NCBI RefSeq assembly: GCF_018617395.1
Contig: NZ_JACSKC010000001.1
Location: 1,922,001 to 1,986,000, forward strand
DNA length: 64,000 bases
From: Exiguobacterium sp. s48
Lineage (GTDB): Bacteria; Bacillota; Bacilli; Exiguobacteriales; Exiguobacteriaceae
Reading direction: 5' to 3'
How positions within the stretch are numbered: the stretch's first letter is position 1; every line of letters starts with the position of its first letter. Shown piece by piece: positions 18,486 through 26,463 of this stretch. Below the pieces are notes generated by a model. That model was not told the origin of the DNA. It saw only the letters and a program-made list of their open reading frames with translations, and ran no database searches. The translations under genes were made by a program, and so were the position numbers.

Positions 18486-19478
18486 ATGAATGAATCATTC
18501 CAAGCACTCGTGCTCGACCAGCACGAGGATCACCTTCATGCCGAAGTTAAAGAAGTAAAATCCGACGTCCTTCCGAAAGAAGAGGACGGAAATGTGTTAG
18601 TGGAAGTTCACTACTCCGCGTTGAATTATAAAGACGCGCTCGGATTAACCACATCGGGCAAAATCGTGAGCCATTATCCATTCATTCCAGGATGCGAATT
18701 TGTCGGAACTGTCGTCGAATCTGACCACCTTGACATCAAAGTTGGGGACGAAGTGATCGCCACTGGTTTCGGGATCGGGGAACGGCACTTCGGAGGATTT
18801 AGCCAGTATGCACAAGTGCCTGGGAATTGGCTCGTGAAGTTACCAAAAGGAATGAGCATGCGGAATGCCATCGCCATCGGGACACCAGGACTTACAGCCA
18901 TGTTATCGATTGATGCACTCGAACATGCAGGCGTACGTCCGGGTGAAGAAGTACTCGTCACGGGGGCGACCGGAGGTGTCGGGAGCTTCGCCATTACCTT
19001 GCTTCGTCGTCTTGGCTACCATGTCGTCGCCTCGACCGGTAAAACAGATTCACCATACTTACGCTCACTCGGTGTCGAGACGATCATCGATCGGAGCGAA
19101 TTAGAAGGACCTGTTCGTCCCCTCGCCAAGCAACGCTTCGATGCCGCAATTGATTCGGTCGGTGGGAATACACTCGCCAACATTTTGAGTCAGACACGAT
19201 ACGAAGGCGCTGTCGCCGCATGCGGTCTCGTCGGAGGCGCCGAGTTGCCAACGAGCGTCTATCCGTTCATCTTACGTGGCGTGAAGCTCATCGGAATCGA
19301 TTCGGTCATGCAACCGATGACGCGCCGTACGAACGCATGGGAACGTCTCGAAGAACTCATCGACACGAAAGTTCTCAATGAAATGATTCATGAGATTCCG
19401 CTACACGACGTCCCACGTCACGCCGAAGCAATGATGCGTGGCGAATTGAGTGGTCGCACCGTCGTCCGCCTTCGCTAA
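18486..19478 (+). CDS. YhdH/YhfP-family quinone/acryloyl-CoA reductase
   Basis: This 330-residue medium-chain dehydrogenase lacks the zinc-site cysteines. Visible motifs are YSALNYKDALGLT near residue 45 (typical of the YhdH/AcuI group), GCEFVGTV, and the nucleotide-binding VTGATGGVGSFA near residue 155. It probably uses NADPH to reduce an alpha,beta-unsaturated thioester or quinone. ATG 18486 has AGAGG eight bases upstream; an upstream in-frame start at 18453 has no ribosome site. It is a single-gene unit with its own terminator. Confidence 0.85.
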   Translation: MNESFQALVLDQHEDHLHAEVKEVKSDVLPKEEDGNVLVEVHYSALNYKDALGLTTSGKIVSHYPFIPGCEFVGTVVESDHLDIKVGDEVIATGFGIGERHFGGFSQYAQVPGNWLVKLPKGMSMRNAIAIGTPGLTAMLSIDALEHAGVRPGEEVLVTGATGGVGSFAITLLRRLGYHVVASTGKTDSPYLRSLGVETIIDRSELEGPVRPLAKQRFDAAIDSVGGNTLANILSQTRYEGAVAACGLVGGAELPTSVYPFILRGVKLIGIDSVMQPMTRRTNAWERLEELIDTKVLNEMIHEIPLHDVPRHAEAMMRGELSGRTVVRLR

Positions 19479-19486
19479 GCCCATCA

Positions 19487-19523
19487 AAAGAGGCTGAATC
19501 GCTCACGATTCAGCCTCTTTTCT
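19487..19523 (+). terminator. Terminator of the YhdH-type gene
   Basis: AAAAGAGGCTGAATCG, a CTCA loop and the complementary CGATTCAGCCTCTTTT make a 16-base-pair stem. It is symmetric and can serve the convergent stress gene too. Confidence 0.9.
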
Positions 19524-19545
19524 CTCTATTCTCCATGGTGTGGAA

Positions 19546-19890
19546 TCAGATCGTAAATCCGGCCGGTGCATCTTTTACGACGACGAGCACTTTGCCTTGA
19601 TCTAACTTTTCTTCGAGGCGCTCTGCCTCCTCTTTTGTGAAGCCGAGCTCCTGAAAATCGGCTCGTAATTCGTCCCCTTTTTTACGGAACACGTTTTTGG
19701 CGGCTGTCCCCAAGCCGACGTCACTTGCTGAAACGGTGTTCGCATCGGCATTATCCGCGACACGTTTGCTCCGGTCATCGTCATGTGTGATGACGTAGAT
19801 ATTGGACTCATCAATCCCATTTGTTTTCATCGATTGAACGGCGGTAACGACTTCTTCATCATTTGTAAATTCTTTGTACAAAACTGACAT
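19546..19890 (-). CDS. General stress protein 17M-like (YflT domain)
   Basis: This 114-residue cytoplasmic protein has the YflT-type fold, starting MSVLYKEFTNDEEVVTAV with the segment IYVITHDDDRSKRVAD, and a helical C-terminus. In Bacillus, members of this family belong to the general stress regulon; the molecular role is unknown. It has a strong AGGAGG site. A convincing sigma-B promoter was not identified upstream. Confidence 0.8.
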   Translation of the reverse strand: MSVLYKEFTNDEEVVTAVQSMKTNGIDESNIYVITHDDDRSKRVADNADANTVSASDVGLGTAAKNVFRKKGDELRADFQELGFTKEEAERLEEKLDQGKVLVVVKDAPAGFTI

Positions 19891-19957
19891 GTCTATTCTC
19901 CTCCTTCAATTCTACTACATTACTAGTTATTACCTTCCTAGCTTATTTCCACACATT

Positions 19958-19986
19958 AAAAAACGATGACAAACGTCATCGTTTTG
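19958..19986 (-). terminator. Terminator of murE
   Basis: AAAACGATGAC and GTCATCGTTTT arms with an AAAC loop are followed by a T run on the minus strand, directly after the murE stop. Confidence 0.88.
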
Positions 19987-21444
19987 TTAAACGGCAGGCT
20001 CCTGCCCTTTTCGTTTTTTCAATTCTTCCAATAAAATGTTCGATTCATTAAATGGAATCGACTGTCGACCGATTCGTTCGATGTGGTCATGTCCTTTCCC
20101 GACGACCACGACACGCTTCCCCGCTAACGCTTGTTTTGCAGCATGGCGGAGCGCATCTTCTCTTGCTTCAAACGTCACATACTTCACATCCGGTTGGATA
20201 CCTTTTACTAAATCACGAATGATTTGTTTCGGGTCTTCCATGCGGACATCATGTACGGTGACAATCACTTCGTTTGAATAACGGCTTGCGATCCGACCCA
20301 TGTCTTGACGTTTAGTGGGATCACGGTCTCCTGCCGCACTTAACACGACGACAAGTGCACGGTCGTCTTGTTGCAATGTGGACAAACATTTCTCTAGCCC
20401 GTCTGGTGTATGCGCGTAGTCGATATAAATCTCAGCATCCTCTGTAGCTAAACGTTCCAATCGTCCCTTTGGCAAAGTAAGTCCTGGAACATTTGAAACA
20501 ATGGTCCGTAGCGCCATATCCGAAGTCGACACAAGTCCGATTGCCGCTGCTAAGTTCGCTGCGTTGAATGCCCCCATAAATCGAACAGGCACTTCGAGCT
20601 TAAACTCTTTCATATTGACGAGTACCGTCTCTTCACGCCAAATGACTTGAATGTCGGCCTCGATTTCCTCTTTTGTACTATACATAATGGCTTGACGAGT
20701 CGGCGCAAACTCAGCCATGACATGACTGGCCGGATCTTCCGCATTTAACACAATCGCCTCACCATTCGTTACTTCCACCTGTTCAAACAGTCGCGCTTTT
20801 GCTCGGGCGTACTCATCCATCGAACGATGGTAGTCCAAATGATCATGCGTCAAATTCGTAAACGCGGCCGCATGAAAATGAATTCCCGCCACGCGACCTT
20901 CCATTAATGCATGCGATGATACTTCAAGTACGCAATCTGTGACGCCTGCATCGACCATCTCTGCCAAGATACGATGTAAGACGACGGCTTCCGGTGTCGT
21001 ATTGGCTGTTTCAACCGTTTGATTATGAAAACGCGCGCCAATCGTACTAACGATTCCAGCATGACGTCCTGAAAGACGTAACAAGTCATAAGTTAGTGTC
21101 GCTGTCGTGGTTTTCCCGTTCGTTCCCGTCACACCGTATATACGCATCCGATGAGAGGGGTAATCATAAAATACACTCGCAACCGCTCCTGCCGTCTGCT
21201 TCGTATCTGCAACAACCACATTTGGTACATCGAGATCGAGTGGATATTCTGAGATGACCGCACTCGCACCGTTAGCGACGGCATCTTCCGCAAACTTATG
21301 ACCGTCAACCGTATAGCCGCGAATGCAAATAAAGACATTCCCTGAACTGACCTTTCTAGAGTCCGTTTCGACTCCGGTCACCCATGGATCAAAGATGTCA
21401 TCCATCTCATTTTGTAGAATGGCGGATAAACGTTTCGTTCTCAT
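19987..21444 (-). CDS. murE: UDP-MurNAc-tripeptide synthetase MurE
   Basis: The 485-residue protein ligates the third peptide residue of the peptidoglycan stem. The ATP-binding GVTGTNGKTTT lies near residue 110, FTNLTHDHLDYH near 205 and DYAHTPDGLEKCL near 345. The diaminopimelate-specific motif DNPR is replaced by HDVR (in the stretch VTVHDVRMEDP), so L-lysine or another diamino acid is the likely substrate. Exiguobacterium is known for L-lysine peptidoglycan. The ATG at 21444 has AGAAAGGA about 10 bases upstream; a longer frame to 21531 has no ribosome site. It stands alone, outside any dcw cluster. Confidence 0.9.
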   Translation of the reverse strand: MRTKRLSAILQNEMDDIFDPWVTGVETDSRKVSSGNVFICIRGYTVDGHKFAEDAVANGASAVISEYPLDLDVPNVVVADTKQTAGAVASVFYDYPSHRMRIYGVTGTNGKTTTATLTYDLLRLSGRHAGIVSTIGARFHNQTVETANTTPEAVVLHRILAEMVDAGVTDCVLEVSSHALMEGRVAGIHFHAAAFTNLTHDHLDYHRSMDEYARAKARLFEQVEVTNGEAIVLNAEDPASHVMAEFAPTRQAIMYSTKEEIEADIQVIWREETVLVNMKEFKLEVPVRFMGAFNAANLAAAIGLVSTSDMALRTIVSNVPGLTLPKGRLERLATEDAEIYIDYAHTPDGLEKCLSTLQQDDRALVVVLSAAGDRDPTKRQDMGRIASRYSNEVIVTVHDVRMEDPKQIIRDLVKGIQPDVKYVTFEAREDALRHAAKQALAGKRVVVVGKGHDHIERIGRQSIPFNESNILLEELKKRKGQEPAV

Positions 21445-21571
21445 GCTGTGTACGTCCTTTCTCATGGGTGTCGCTAGGTTCATAAACCTTATCGTCATGT
21501 TACTAGATTTAAACGGCAATTGAGATGACAAATATATTACTTCCCGTTTTCAAAGAAAAGCAATCACTTCA

Positions 21572-21612
21572 CAAAAAAACCTAGACGTTTCATTTACGTA
21601 CTAGGTTCCTCT
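21572..21612 (-). terminator. Terminator after the HhH protein gene
   Basis: ACCTAG-TACG and ACGT-CTAGGT arms are followed by seven T on the minus strand. The stop codon of the HhH gene lies within the ascending arm. Confidence 0.85.
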
Positions 21613-21794
21613 TCCTTAAATGCTAAGTGATGTTTTATTAGCTCTAGCTCAAGGACGCGAAGGGCACTCGGTCCGATTCCATGCCAGCTCGCAACCTCAT
21701 GGCGTGTATAGGGACACAATTCATGCAAAGACTCGATTCCTTTGGCGACTAGTGCTCTTTGAGCTGGCGATGCTAGCGTTGGTAAGGCAATCAT
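21594..21794 (-). CDS. Small helix-hairpin-helix DNA-binding protein
   Basis: This 66-residue protein consists almost only of an HhH unit (LASPAQRALVAKGIESL and EVASWHGIGPSALRVLE). This is similar to the C-terminal domain of the RNA polymerase alpha subunit. It is likely a small DNA-binding or transcription-associated protein of unknown target. Its start overlaps the stop of the upstream gene (ATGA), so the two are translated together. Confidence 0.7.
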   Translation of the reverse strand: MIALPTLASPAQRALVAKGIESLHELCPYTRHEVASWHGIGPSALRVLELELIKHHLAFKEEEPST

Positions 21795-22024
21795 CCAATC
21801 TCCGCCTTCCGTTTTCTAAATCGTTCGTTGATGGGAAGACAGGCAAGAATTTGTTCGATTCGAAACGTTCGTCTCGCTTGTTTATTCAAATCCCATGCTA
21901 CGACGTACTCTCCTTGCACTTTAATCAATTTGACCCGTCGCTCTGAAAATGTCCCATGTCGATCGACATACACCATTTCCGTGACTCTTCCCGAACGCAT
22001 CCACCGTAACAATTCTTCTCTCAT
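21791..22024 (-). CDS. WYL-like small regulatory protein
   Basis: The 77-residue protein from the ATG at 22024 is preceded by GGAGGG at 8 bases. It is a single beta-rich domain (VTEMVYVDRHGTFSERRVKL, YVVAWDLNKQARRTFRI) that resembles the stand-alone WYL domains found in Bacillales, which sense ligands or nucleic acids. It is coupled to the HhH gene, suggesting a joint DNA- or RNA-related role. The family call is tentative. Confidence 0.6.
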   Translation of the reverse strand: MREELLRWMRSGRVTEMVYVDRHGTFSERRVKLIKVQGEYVVAWDLNKQARRTFRIEQILACLPINERFRKRKAEIG

Positions 22025-22146
22025 CCTGTTTTCCCTCCTTTTCTTTATTGTACAGAACATTTGTTCCCGTTTCCATCAATAAGCTGTTCGCTATTTCAAA
22101 TTTCGATTATGATGAAGGAAATCAAAAACGAGAGAGGGAACACACG

Positions 22147-22362
22147 ATGACTTATGTATTATTACTCATCTTGGCAGCCTTTTTATTTGGAGCCATGATT
22201 TTCGCTGCCTTGGCCTTACCAAACCTTCGCAACATTTTATTCAATCGCGGCAGTTTATTCAATCAACAAAGTGAAACGGTCACCTGCCCGAATTGTAAAA
22301 CGTCATTCAAACGTGCGCCGGGAGATGCGCAGACTTGTCCGAATTGTTATCACACGTTTTGA
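22147..22362 (+). CDS. Membrane-anchored zinc-ribbon protein
   Basis: The 71-residue protein starts at ATG 22147, eight bases after GAGAGGG. One N-terminal membrane helix (YVLLLILAAFLFGAMIFA) is followed by a short linker and a zinc ribbon with two C-x-x-C pairs (CPNCKTSF and CPNCYHTF). The function is unknown; the ribbon faces the cytoplasm if the helix is an inside-to-outside anchor. Confidence 0.7.
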   Translation: MTYVLLLILAAFLFGAMIFAALALPNLRNILFNRGSLFNQQSETVTCPNCKTSFKRAPGDAQTCPNCYHTF

Positions 22363-22438
22363 ATCATTGAGAGGCATGCATATTCAAGCATTCATTCCCA
22401 CATCCTTTTGTTTGAAGAAGAGAAATTAAGTGAAAGAA

Positions 22439-22476
22439 CAGAGAGGACACTTTATTTGAGTAAAGTCTCTTTATTC
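22439..22476 (+). terminator. Hairpin before the sigma-region-2 gene
   Basis: AGAG-ACTTTA and TAAAGT-CTCT arms with a small bulge are followed by TTTATT. It may terminate transcription from the zinc-ribbon gene. Confidence 0.5.
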
Positions 22477-22516
22477 GTTTCCTGTTGATCTCTTATTTCA
22501 TAAGAAGGAGTTGCAT

Positions 22517-22822
22517 ATGCTTCCTACACTCGATGAACGCTTAGTCGATCAAATTCGTCTTAAAAATCGACAAGCTCTAGAACATTTATACACGCGCTAC
22601 GAAAATCTACTCTATCGATATGCGCTTCATTTAAATAACCGCCCTGCAACTGCAGAAGCGGCTTTGACTGATTTATTTTGTCGTGTCTGGCAACAACGTC
22701 TCAAATTCGAACCTCATACAGAAACCGTTCGTGTAACCCTGATCCGTTCTTTAGAACAAATCATACATCAGATGAACGAAGAAACATCAGCCTCGAGCAC
22801 TTCTAAAATACCTTCCGCATAA
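22517..22822 (+). CDS. Sigma-70 region-2-only protein (ECF-like, no region 4)
   Basis: The 101-residue protein starts at ATG 22517, with AAGGAG six bases upstream. Residues ~8-85 align without gaps to region 2 of the ECF sigma factor encoded at 23967: both have the pattern KxxxALExLYxRYExxLY, and the -10 recognition helix region (TAEAALTDLFCRVWQ) is recognisable. The following segment has lost the Trp and the basic DLIRKRK end of the intact sigma. Region 4 is absent. The last 55 bases overlap the end of the convergent HAD gene. It may be a truncated relic, or a regulatory or decoy protein. Confidence 0.55.
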   Translation: MLPTLDERLVDQIRLKNRQALEHLYTRYENLLYRYALHLNNRPATAEAALTDLFCRVWQQRLKFEPHTETVRVTLIRSLEQIIHQMNEETSASSTSKIPSA

Positions 22823-23568
22823 GGTTTTGTTGTCACTTTCGGATGAATCTGTTTCGCCTGATTCGTTGCGTTTTTGACTAAATATCCATTCTGCACATGT
22901 GCCAACATAAACACATCATTTCCGCTGTCTCCAAAAGCATATGTATCTTCTCGTGCAAAAGAAGAAGTGGCACATACATATTCAATACTTGAGACCTTCC
23001 CGGCATGGATCGGGTAAAAATCGATATCAAACGCATCCGCCGGGTCACCTGCATTCGGATTACATTGGCTGATGTTGACGGCAATCCCTTCTTCATCGGC
23101 TAGTAGTCGAAGCGTCTCTTTCCATGATTCACCCCGGTCACGGGCGTAGTAACTACGAATCCAGGGACTCGAGCCATTCCCGGGTTGCTCTTCTAATTCA
23201 ATTTTTATCTTGATAGACCGTGCACAAATTCGTTCTACACGAGATACAAAATCACTCGGGAATGACGCTTGATAGGGTTCTTCTACAAAAAACGTCCCAT
23301 TCCCATCAATGCGATACAGTTCCGTCCCGAGACTTGAAGCAATGCGGTGTGGCCAAAAGCGAAGGTTTGCTCGGTCAACTTTTTCACGCAACGATTTGAG
23401 GGTGCTACCTGTCACCCACATCGTTGACAATTGATGCGAATATCGTTCCAAAAAGTCTTCAAGCCGACGAACGGATGCCAATTGATCTGATGTACATGCA
23501 TGAGGAAAGTAGGTTTCATCAAAATCAAAGCAGATGAGGATGCGTCCTTCATTCGTAAATCGCTTCAT
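22768..23568 (-). CDS. HAD-IIB phosphatase, sucrose-phosphate-phosphatase-like
   Basis: The 266-residue HAD protein has motif I DFDETYF (residues 15-21), motif II near WVTGST and the C-terminal metal-binding motif AFGDSGNDVFML. The cap position and length fit the C2-capped Cof/sucrose-phosphate phosphatase group. It probably dephosphorylates a sugar phosphate in the cytoplasm. AAGGAGACGAGATC precedes the ATG. Its C-terminal codons overlap the sigma-region-2 gene by 55 bases. Confidence 0.8.
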   Translation of the reverse strand: MKRFTNEGRILICFDFDETYFPHACTSDQLASVRRLEDFLERYSHQLSTMWVTGSTLKSLREKVDRANLRFWPHRIASSLGTELYRIDGNGTFFVEEPYQASFPSDFVSRVERICARSIKIKIELEEQPGNGSSPWIRSYYARDRGESWKETLRLLADEEGIAVNISQCNPNAGDPADAFDIDFYPIHAGKVSSIEYVCATSSFAREDTYAFGDSGNDVFMLAHVQNGYLVKNATNQAKQIHPKVTTKPYAEGILEVLEADVSSFI

Positions 23569-23630
23569 GATCTCGTCTCCTTACCGTTTTCTCTTTCTCC
23601 TATAGTACAATGAAACAAAGGAGGCATCTT

Positions 23631-23897
23631 ATGATTCAACGAATCTCTCAAGTCTATTGCCAAATGAGTAGCTTGATTACAGGATTTTTCATTGTATTCG
23701 CTTTTCTTTTTGGCATTCGCACACACTTCTTTTGGGCGACGATGACCGCTCCCTTCATCGCAATCGGATTGATGCTGATGACGGCGATTGGGTTAAGTGT
23801 CATCACCTATATCTTTTCAGAGAAATTAAGACTATTCATTTATGCGAAGCTCCCCAACCCATCCGCGACGTGTTCAATAAATCGTCACACAAAATAG
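23631..23897 (+). CDS. Small membrane protein
   Basis: The 88-residue protein begins at ATG 23631, six bases after AAAGGAGG. It has two long hydrophobic segments (LITGFFIVFAFLFGI and FIAIGLMLMTAIGLSVITYIF) and a short polar C-terminus with a Cys. It is not recognised. It lies 69 bases ahead of the ECF sigma gene and could be cotranscribed with it. Confidence 0.6.
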   Translation: MIQRISQVYCQMSSLITGFFIVFAFLFGIRTHFFWATMTAPFIAIGLMLMTAIGLSVITYIFSEKLRLFIYAKLPNPSATCSINRHTK

Positions 23898-23966
23898 TCA
23901 TCCATTTTTCAGTTTTATACGTTAGATCAATACAAGGGACATCCCTTCTGCGCAAAGGAGTATGTT

Positions 23967-24527
23967 ATGACTGACTTAGAGTTATATGAGCGTGTCAGGC
24001 AAAAGGACAAAGAGGCGCTCGAAATATTGTATGATCGGTATGAACGAATTTTATACGCGTTTGTCTTACAGCTGACAAAGGATCGTGATTTGGCTGAAGA
24101 GGCTATGCAAGAAGTGTTCATCAAACTATGGCGCGGTGGTGGAGTCTATGATGAGTCAAAAGGAAAGTTTCGTTCCTGGCTCTTCACGATGAGTCGTCAC
24201 GTGGCAATCGATTTAATCCGGAAGCGTAAACCCGATTTACAGTTAGATGAATCCTATGCCGAGGCCATCCCTTCCGAGTCACCTTCTGTCGAAACAGAAG
24301 TAGAATGGCAAGAAGAACGTGCTCAAATCGAAACGGCCATGGCGACATTACCGGCCGAGCAACAACAGGTTGTCCGACTTATGTATTTCCAAGGATTGAG
24401 CCAGCAAAAAATTGCTGATGCATGCGGCATCCCGCTCGGAACGGTAAAAGGAAGGATTCGACTGGCGCTGAGGCAGCTGAGGAAACAGTTATCCCATGAA
24501 TTCATCGGAAAGGAGGTAGAACAATGA
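23967..24527 (+). CDS. ECF-family RNA polymerase sigma factor
   Basis: The 186-residue protein has region 2 (residues ~10-90, with DLAEEAMQEVFIKLW and FRSWLFTMSRHVAIDLIRKRK) and region 4 (~120-180, with LPAEQQQVVRLMYFQGLSQQKIADACG and GTVKGRIRLALRQLRK). It resembles the SigK-type group that is controlled by RskA-like anti-sigma factors. AAAGGAG precedes the start. The stop overlaps the anti-sigma gene (ATGA), the usual arrangement for a sigma/anti-sigma pair. Confidence 0.92.
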   Translation: MTDLELYERVRQKDKEALEILYDRYERILYAFVLQLTKDRDLAEEAMQEVFIKLWRGGGVYDESKGKFRSWLFTMSRHVAIDLIRKRKPDLQLDESYAEAIPSESPSVETEVEWQEERAQIETAMATLPAEQQQVVRLMYFQGLSQQKIADACGIPLGTVKGRIRLALRQLRKQLSHEFIGKEVEQ

Positions 24528-25246
24528 ACGCATGCGACCAATTGATTGACTACTTCAATCAACATTTAACGGAAGAAGAACGAATGAAGTTTGAACAACA
24601 TCTGGCAACATGTAAAGACTGTCAAGAAGAGCTCGAACAACTTGAAGCGCTCGTCGGTGGCGTCGCGTTCTTGTCTACTCCGACTGAACCACCCCGAGGC
24701 ATGAAAGCCCGTGTCCTCGATCGTGTATTCGAAGAAGAAGACAATGAACCCGTCACAACGACCGTATCATCTGAATCCTTGCCACCCGTGACACCGTTCA
24801 AACAGAAAAAGGAACGGAACGTACCGGTTTGGGGAATGGTTGCCCTAGCAGCGGCACTCCTTCTCTCCTTGATCGGGAATGGATATTTGCTCACCGATCA
24901 GCCTGATGCCCCTGGCATCGCGTTAACCGAAACAATCCCACTCGACGGCGAATCGGAAGGAACCGCTTATCTTGCAGAGCAGGACGGGACGACACAACTG
25001 ATTGTCCAAACGAACGGCCTAGCCTCACTCGATGCCAATGAGGTATATCAAGTATGGCTCTTAAAAGATGGTGCCCCTATTCCGACCGGTGCTTTCGTCA
25101 CCGATGATAAAGGGAATGGGACGGTCATCTATACGCTCGATTCGGATGAAGTCGACGTCGACTGGGATACCGTCGCTGTCACGAAAGAACCGAATCGTGG
25201 CAACGAGACGCCACAAGGTGAGATCGTCTTAAGTGCAAGTTTATAA
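24524..25246 (+). CDS. RskA-like anti-sigma factor
   Basis: This 240-residue protein has an N-terminal zinc-binding anti-sigma domain with H-x3-C-x2-C (HLATCKDC, around residue 30), a linker, one membrane helix (WGMVALAAALLLSLIGNGYLL, about residues 105-125) and an extracellular RskA-type domain (VYQVWLLKDGAPIPTGAF). It should hold the ECF sigma at the membrane until a surface signal leads to proteolysis. It overlaps the sigma gene by four bases and is followed by a terminator. Confidence 0.9.
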   Translation: MNACDQLIDYFNQHLTEEERMKFEQHLATCKDCQEELEQLEALVGGVAFLSTPTEPPRGMKARVLDRVFEEEDNEPVTTTVSSESLPPVTPFKQKKERNVPVWGMVALAAALLLSLIGNGYLLTDQPDAPGIALTETIPLDGESEGTAYLAEQDGTTQLIVQTNGLASLDANEVYQVWLLKDGAPIPTGAFVTDDKGNGTVIYTLDSDEVDVDWDTVAVTKEPNRGNETPQGEIVLSASL

Positions 25247-25253
25247 TTCCTGA

Positions 25254-25285
25254 ACCGGACACATGTGTTGTCCGGTTTTTTTGTT
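25254..25285 (+). terminator. Terminator of the sigma/anti-sigma operon
   Basis: AACCGGACA and TGTCCGGTT arms are followed by seven T, eight bases after the anti-sigma stop. Confidence 0.9.
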
Positions 25286-25310
25286 ATGATGGACTAAAGG
25301 AGTGAATGGA

Positions 25311-26216
25311 ATGCAAAAACCTAAAATCGGGATCGTCGGACTCGGAAACATCGCTCAAAAAGCGTATTTACCCATCCTTTCGATTCATCCTCGAATCGAT
25401 GTAGTCGGTGCCTTTTCACCGAACACATCTAAGCGAGACACGATTTGTCAAACATACCGAATGGCCTCATTCGACACATTGAATGATCTCGCCTCATCTA
25501 TCGATGCAGCGTTCGTACATAGTTCAACTGAAACCCATTATGACATCGTATCGTATCTACTAGAACACGGGGTCGATGTTTACGTTGATAAACCCCTCGC
25601 CGCAACGGTAGAAGAAGCAGCGCAACTCGTTGAACAAGCTGAAAGACTTGGTCGAAAGCTGATGGTCGGGTTCAACCGACGCTTTGCACCGATGTATATG
25701 CGTCTACAACATGAGTCCCCTACCCACATGATTGATGTGGTGAAGCATCGAGAGAACGATGTCGGTCCAAAGGATGCAACCTTCACCTTACTCGATGATT
25801 ACTTACATGTCGTTGATACGTTACGTTTTCTCGCTGGTACCGAGCTCACACTCGTCTCAGGTCAAATCGAGGTCAATGACAAACACGAGCTTCGATTTGC
25901 CCGCCACGTGTGGCAAGACGAGCACGGAATGCACACGACATCGATGCATCGCATGGCCGGAGTGAATCACGAGCACGTCTCGATCGTTCGTGACGGAGAA
26001 CGGTTGTCCGTCGACGAGATGATCACGCTACATCGTTTCAAAGAAGGTCGGCATGAAGTCGAAACGTTCGGTTCATGGGACACGACACTCGTGCAACGAG
26101 GATTCCAGGGCGCGATTGACCATTTCATTTCCGCACTCATCGAGGATACAGCGATTTTAACGGACGGTCGTACCGCACTTGAGACACAACGACTGGTCAC
26201 GAACTTAATCAACTAA
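25311..26216 (+). CDS. Gfo/Idh/MocA family oxidoreductase
   Basis: The 301-residue protein has an N-terminal Rossmann fold (GIVGLGNIAQKAYLP, with glycine pattern G-x-G-x-x-A) and the family motif VDKPLAAT near residue 92, followed by the C-terminal alpha/beta substrate domain. It oxidises or reduces a sugar or cyclitol with NAD(P). The substrate is unknown. ATG 25311 lies eight bases after AAAGGAG; the in-frame GTG at 25302 falls in the ribosome site. Confidence 0.85.
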   Translation: MQKPKIGIVGLGNIAQKAYLPILSIHPRIDVVGAFSPNTSKRDTICQTYRMASFDTLNDLASSIDAAFVHSSTETHYDIVSYLLEHGVDVYVDKPLAATVEEAAQLVEQAERLGRKLMVGFNRRFAPMYMRLQHESPTHMIDVVKHRENDVGPKDATFTLLDDYLHVVDTLRFLAGTELTLVSGQIEVNDKHELRFARHVWQDEHGMHTTSMHRMAGVNHEHVSIVRDGERLSVDEMITLHRFKEGRHEVETFGSWDTTLVQRGFQGAIDHFISALIEDTAILTDGRTALETQRLVTNLIN

Positions 26217-26229
26217 AGGAGGGATACAC

Positions 26230-26421
26230 ATGGATTTCTTTTTCTACATCATGGTCATGGTGATTGTCGTTTCATCGGTCGGCGCCAATACAATCATTAA
26301 AACGAGAGAAGCGCGTGTCGAAGAACGTCGCTTGAAGATTGAAGAAGAAAAACTCGCGATTCAACGACTTGAACTCGAAATGAGACGCGAACAAGACAAG
26401 CTTGATCATCATGGATTTTAA
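26230..26421 (+). CDS. Small membrane protein with coiled coil
   Basis: The 63-residue protein has one N-terminal membrane helix (FFYIMVMVIVVSSVGANTII) and then a charged heptad-like helix (EERRLKIEEEKLAIQRLELE). It is reminiscent of small membrane-anchored scaffolding proteins, without a recognised family. AAAGGAGGGATACAC precedes the ATG. It follows the oxidoreductase by 13 bases and ends the transcript. Confidence 0.65.
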   Translation: MDFFFYIMVMVIVVSSVGANTIIKTREARVEERRLKIEEEKLAIQRLELEMRREQDKLDHHGF

Positions 26422-26423
26422 TA

Positions 26424-26460
26424 AAAACGGTCGCCCTCTAACATAAGGGTGACCGCTTTG
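26424..26460. terminator. Bidirectional terminator
   Basis: AAACGGTCGCCCT and AGGGTGACCGCTTT arms form the stem between two convergent genes. Confidence 0.82.
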
Positions 26461-26463
26461 TCG

